Below, one piece after another: positions 6,562-9,210 of a stretch of 9,210 bases of DNA. The notes beneath the pieces were generated by a model. That model did no database searches. It was not told the origin of the DNA and saw only the letters and a program-made list of their open reading frames with translations. Origin of the DNA: Propionibacterium sp. (GTDB lineage: Bacteria; Actinomycetota; Actinomycetes; Propionibacteriales; Propionibacteriaceae); the NCBI GenBank assembly GCA_012837465.1, contig DURG01000075.1, positions 1-9,210 on the forward strand. Direction: 5' to 3'. Numbering within the stretch: the first letter of the stretch is position 1; each line of letters starts with the position of its first letter. The translations under genes and the position numbers were made by a program.

Positions 6562-6607
6562 GCGTGTTGCGTCCGAGCTTGCGAGGACCGTGACACGTCG
6601 AAGGGCC
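6551..6607 (+). repeat. Dispersed-type repeat, copy 1, overlapping the serine hydrolase stop
   Basis: Begins with CTGGTCCCTGAGCGTG (6551-6566) and ends with GTCGAAGGGCC (6597-6607). The first 16 bp recur exactly in copy 2, 76 bp downstream. The TGA within the repeat (6559-6561) is the stop codon of the serine hydrolase. GGTCCCTGAGC...CGAAGGGC modules resemble short repeats I recall from several actinobacterial genomes; that resemblance is from memory and not tested. Confidence 0.6.
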
Positions 6608-6732
6608 GCCGCAGCCGGTCTTTGGCCTGGTCCCTGAGCGTGAGCGCCAGCGAACGACGAAGGGCGCTGTCCTGAGCCCCGCACTGAGATGATGCTCGTT
6701 GAGGTGCCGGCGCGGCGGGGTCTCCCCCCGCG
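6562..6732. other. Convergent intergenic region
   Basis: 171 bp between the ends of the serine hydrolase and the dehydrogenase genes. It holds the rest of repeat copy 1 and all of copy 2. Near the dehydrogenase stop there is a short GCGGGG/CCCCGC hairpin (6715-6720 with 6726-6731, 5-nt loop) that could help end transcription, though it lacks a T-run. No gene or RNA is seen. Confidence 0.5.
6627..6667 (+). repeat. Dispersed-type repeat, copy 2
   Basis: CTGGTCCCTGAGCGTG (6627-6642) matches copy 1 exactly over 16 bp, and GACGAAGGGCGC follows at 6656-6667. Within it AGCGCC (6643-6648) can pair with GGCGCT (6663-6668) across a 14-nt loop. It is shorter between its conserved ends than copy 1, so the middle is variable and the ends are conserved. 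Confidence 0.6.
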
Positions 6733-9210
6733 TCAGGGGCGGGTGGCCTGGGCGAGCAACTCGATGATGTGCACGTACGTCTGGCCCGTCGCGCGGCTCA
6801 TCGCCAACTCGCACGTGCGGTTGAGCGACGCATAGGCCGCGAACTGGCGGCCGCTCAGCTCCTCCGCCATCTCCGCCGTCGCCGACTCCGTCAGCTCGGG
6901 GTGCAACAAACCGCGGTCTCCCGCCCAGCCGCAGCAGGCCCAGGAGTCCGGCACCACCACGTCGTCGGCGATGGCCCGGGCAATGGTCAGCAGGTGGTCG
7001 TTGATACCCATGCGGGTGGACGCGCAGGTGGGGTGGAGCGCGAGGGAGGGGAGGCGCTTGGTCACGGTGAGGTTCGGCAGCAGTTTTTCGGCGGCGAACT
7101 GGACGAGGTCGACGACGGGGTTGTCGCGCCCGGCGAGCAGCTCGCCCAACGCCTGGGTGCAGCTGGCGGCATCCGTCACGATCGTCGGCTGCGGGAAGCC
7201 TCGCACGGTGACCTTCGGCAGCACCTTGGCGCGCATGATCTCGTAGCCCTCGGTGAGCCCCTTCGCCTTCCACGGCGCGCCGCAGCACAAGCCCGCCGCG
7301 TCGAGCAGCGACACCGACACCCCGGCCCGGTTCGCCACCTCCCGGAACGCCTGGAACGAGCCTTGGCCCGAGGGCCCGAACACGGTCTGCAGGCAGCTCG
7401 GGAAGTAGACCGCGGCCCCGCTCATCTTGCCCCGGTCCCGGCGGCGGGGCCGGCGCTTCAGGCCCGAGCCGCGCGGCAGCCGCTCGTCGTAGCCGGGCAC
7501 GGCCTCATCGCCGATCCTGCGGCGCCCGATCGTGGTGATGCGCTTGGCCAACGGCGCCGACGACTTCGCCATCGTGAGCGCCGCGGCACCCATCTGCGTG
7601 GCGAACTCCCAGTTCTTGGCGGCCTGCGTCCACGCCTTGGCCTCGACGCCCTGCGCCAGGTCCTGTCGCTGGCGGCGCACCAGGTCACCCACGTTGATGC
7701 CGAGGGGGCAGGCCACCGCGCACATGCCGTCGACGGCGCAGGTCTCGATCGCGGAGTAGAGGTACTCGTCGCTGACGGCCTCGAGCAGTTTGTGGTCTGA
7801 CTGGCGGGCGGCGAGTTCGCGGCGCAGCACGATGCGCTGGCGCGGGGTGACGGTGAGGTCCCGCGACGGGCAGCCGGCCTCGCAGAAGCCGCACTCGATG
7901 CAGGCGTCCACCTCCGTCTCGATGGTGGGCATCAGCTTGAGGTTGCGCAGGTGCTGGTCCGGGTCGTCGGAGATGACCACGCCGGGGTTGAGGATCCCGG
8001 ACGGGTCGAAGAGGTGCTTGATCTCACGCATCACCTCGTAGAGTTCGTCGCCGTACTGGGCGCGCACGAAGGGGGCCATGGCGCGGCCGGTGCCGTGCTC
8101 GGCCTTCAGGATGCCGCCGCGCTTGAGGACCTCGCGGGCGAGGTCGCGGCTGAACTTGCGGTAGCGCAGCAGGCCGCTGGCCTCGTCGAAGCGTTCGCTG
8201 AGCAGGAAGTGGATGTTGCCGTCGCGGGCGTGGGCGAACAGCGGCACGTTGTCGATGCCGTAGCCGTGCTTGTCGAACAGCACGTCGAGGGCCTTGCACA
8301 TCTCGGCGAACTGGTCCAGCGGCATGCTCAGGTCCTCGAGCAGCGTGGTGGTGCCCGACGGGCGCGCGCCGGCGACCAGGGCGTAGAGGCTGCGGCGCAG
8401 TTCGATGAGGGCGTTCTTCTCGGCTGCGTCGGTTGTCAGTTCCACCACGTCGACGACCTCGAGCTCGCTCAACGCCAGTTCGGCGTCCACCAGCCTTTCC
8501 TCGAGGGCCTCGGCGCTGCTGTCGTGCAGTTCGATCAGCAGCGCGGCCTGTGTGGTGAGGTTCGCCTCGCGGATGATCCGGGGGGCGGTGGGCAGGTTGC
8601 GCACGACGCGCAGCGCGGCCTCATCCATCAGCTCGATGGCCTCGAACCCGTGCGCGACCAGGCCGGGCGCGGCCTCGGCGGCGGCATGCAGGTCGGTGAA
8701 CAGGGCCAGGGCCGCCGCGGAGTACTGGAGGCGTGGCACGGTGTGGAACGTGGCCTCGGCGACGAAGCCCAGCGTGCCCTCGGAGCCGATGAGCAGGTGG
8801 GGGATGATGTCGACCGGGCGGTGGAACTCCAGCAGCGCGTTGATGCCGTAGCCCATGGTGTTCTTGATACTGAACAGCCGGTTGATGTCGGCGATCGCGG
8901 TGGGGTTGGTGCGCAGCCGGTTGCGCAGCATGTGGAGCCCGCCCACGAGCGGGGTCTCCTCGACGCGCAGCGTGATGTCCGAGGTGGGGTCCGCGGTGTC
9001 GATGATCCGGCCACTGGGCAGCACGAAGACCATGGAATCGATGGTGTGGTAGGCCGTCTGCTCGTTGCCGGCGAGCATGCCGCTGGAGTTGTTGGCGATG
9101 ATGCCGCCGATGGTGCAGGCCACCTCGGAGGTGGGGTCCGGCCCGAGCCGGCGTCCGTAGGGAGCGAGGCGGGCGTTGACCGCGCCCAGCGTGGCGCCCG
9201 CGCCGGCGCG
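6733..9210 (-). CDS. FAD- and Fe-S-binding D-2-hydroxyacid dehydrogenase, YdiJ-like, N-terminus cut by window edge
   Basis: 825 residues are visible, open to position 9210; relatives have about 930-1020, so roughly 100-190 N-terminal residues are missing. Counting from the edge, the FAD-binding part (PCMH type) shows CTIGGIIANNSSGM (32-45) and LIGSEGTLGFV (140-150). The FAD-oxidase C-terminal domain shows HARDGNIHF (327-335), KAEHGTGRAMAPFV (369-382) and FDPSGILNPG (401-410). Two Fe-S binding motifs follow: CIECGFCEAGCP (437-448) and CAVDGMCAVACP (491-502), the second with Asp in place of a Cys. Two CCG-type domains close the protein: LCCGAPW (641-647) and ACCGWAGDRG (758-767). Such proteins oxidise D-lactate, D-2-hydroxyglutarate or similar acids and pass electrons on, probably at the membrane's inner face. 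The exact substrate cannot be read here. The GTG at 9123 is an internal Val codon, not a start. Confidence 0.93.
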   Translation of the reverse strand, partial: RAGAGATLGAVNARLAPYGRRLGPDPTSEVACTIGGIIANNSSGMLAGNEQTAYHTIDSMVFVLPSGRIIDTADPTSDITLRVEETPLVGGLHMLRNRLRTNPTAIADINRLFSIKNTMGYGINALLEFHRPVDIIPHLLIGSEGTLGFVAEATFHTVPRLQYSAAALALFTDLHAAAEAAPGLVAHGFEAIELMDEAALRVVRNLPTAPRIIREANLTTQAALLIELHDSSAEALEERLVDAELALSELEVVDVVELTTDAAEKNALIELRRSLYALVAGARPSGTTTLLEDLSMPLDQFAEMCKALDVLFDKHGYGIDNVPLFAHARDGNIHFLLSERFDEASGLLRYRKFSRDLAREVLKRGGILKAEHGTGRAMAPFVRAQYGDELYEVMREIKHLFDPSGILNPGVVISDDPDQHLRNLKLMPTIETEVDACIECGFCEAGCPSRDLTVTPRQRIVLRRELAARQSDHKLLEAVSDEYLYSAIETCAVDGMCAVACPLGINVGDLVRRQRQDLAQGVEAKAWTQAAKNWEFATQMGAAALTMAKSSAPLAKRITTIGRRRIGDEAVPGYDERLPRGSGLKRRPRRRDRGKMSGAAVYFPSCLQTVFGPSGQGSFQAFREVANRAGVSVSLLDAAGLCCGAPWKAKGLTEGYEIMRAKVLPKVTVRGFPQPTIVTDAASCTQALGELLAGRDNPVVDLVQFAAEKLLPNLTVTKRLPSLALHPTCASTRMGINDHLLTIARAIADDVVVPDSWACCGWAGDRGLLHPELTESATAEMAEELSGRQFAAYASLNRTCELAMSRATGQTYVHIIELLAQATRP

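Noticed and set aside
5518..6684. 388-codon minus-strand open frame opposite the serine hydrolase
   Set aside because: It is Arg/His/Val-rich with no motifs and is antisense to a gene with SxxK and HDG motifs.
6715..6731. Hairpin just after the dehydrogenase stop as a confident terminator
   Set aside because: The stem is only 6 bp of G/C runs with no T-run; in such GC-rich DNA this is weak evidence, so it is only mentioned in the intergenic entry.
9121..9123. GTG as the start of the dehydrogenase
   Set aside because: The frame stays open upstream and encodes RRLGPDPTSEV, which joins smoothly to the conserved FAD-binding motif; it is an internal Val.

Overview
The window is very GC-rich bacterial chromosome. 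Its genes are tightly packed, third codon positions are almost all G or C, and several starts look leaderless (a TANNNT -10 box 6-7 nt before the ATG). With the gene families present (a DUF1707/LiaF-like protein, a group III type phosphofructokinase), this points to an actinobacterium. A propionibacterial-type relative is possible, but that is only an impression. All six recognisable protein genes belong to known families. There are no RNA genes, CRISPR arrays, insertion sequences or phage genes. The less ordinary signals lie in gene arrangement, short repeats and some active-site variants.

Positions 1-2521 (minus strand) hold a three-gene cell-envelope module, read from right to left: a soluble DUF1707 + LiaF-C-like protein, a small two-helix membrane protein with a bacterial PH domain (YdbS-like), and a larger multi-PH membrane protein (YdbT-like) that runs off the left edge. 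Both junctions are TGATG stop/start overlaps, so the genes are very probably one translationally coupled operon. The YdbT-like protein has a Pro-rich, probably disordered N-terminal extension containing an in-frame 40-bp direct repeat and flanked by a 12-bp inverted repeat.

Positions 2522-4074 hold a complete GH1 beta-glucosidase gene (minus strand). A strong 17-bp-stem hairpin lies after it. The 80-bp region before it is shared with the divergent phosphofructokinase gene.

Positions 4075-6561 (plus strand) hold a mixed-donor-type 6-phosphofructokinase. It is followed, with no spacing and in the same reading frame, by a membrane-anchored serine hydrolase of the class C beta-lactamase/NylB-like superfamily. 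Only one TGA codon separates the two frames.

Positions 6562-6732 are a short convergent intergenic region with two copies of a dispersed-type repeat (core GGTCCCTGAGCGTG then CGAAGGGC). The first copy starts inside the serine hydrolase gene and supplies its stop codon.

Positions 6733-9210 (minus strand) hold most of a large FAD- plus Fe-S-binding dehydrogenase (YdiJ / D-2-hydroxyacid dehydrogenase type), whose N-terminus is cut off by the right edge. The beta-glucosidase and phosphofructokinase fit sugar release and glycolysis. The dehydrogenase fits oxidation of a D-2-hydroxyacid such as D-lactate or D-2-hydroxyglutarate. No single pathway links all six genes.
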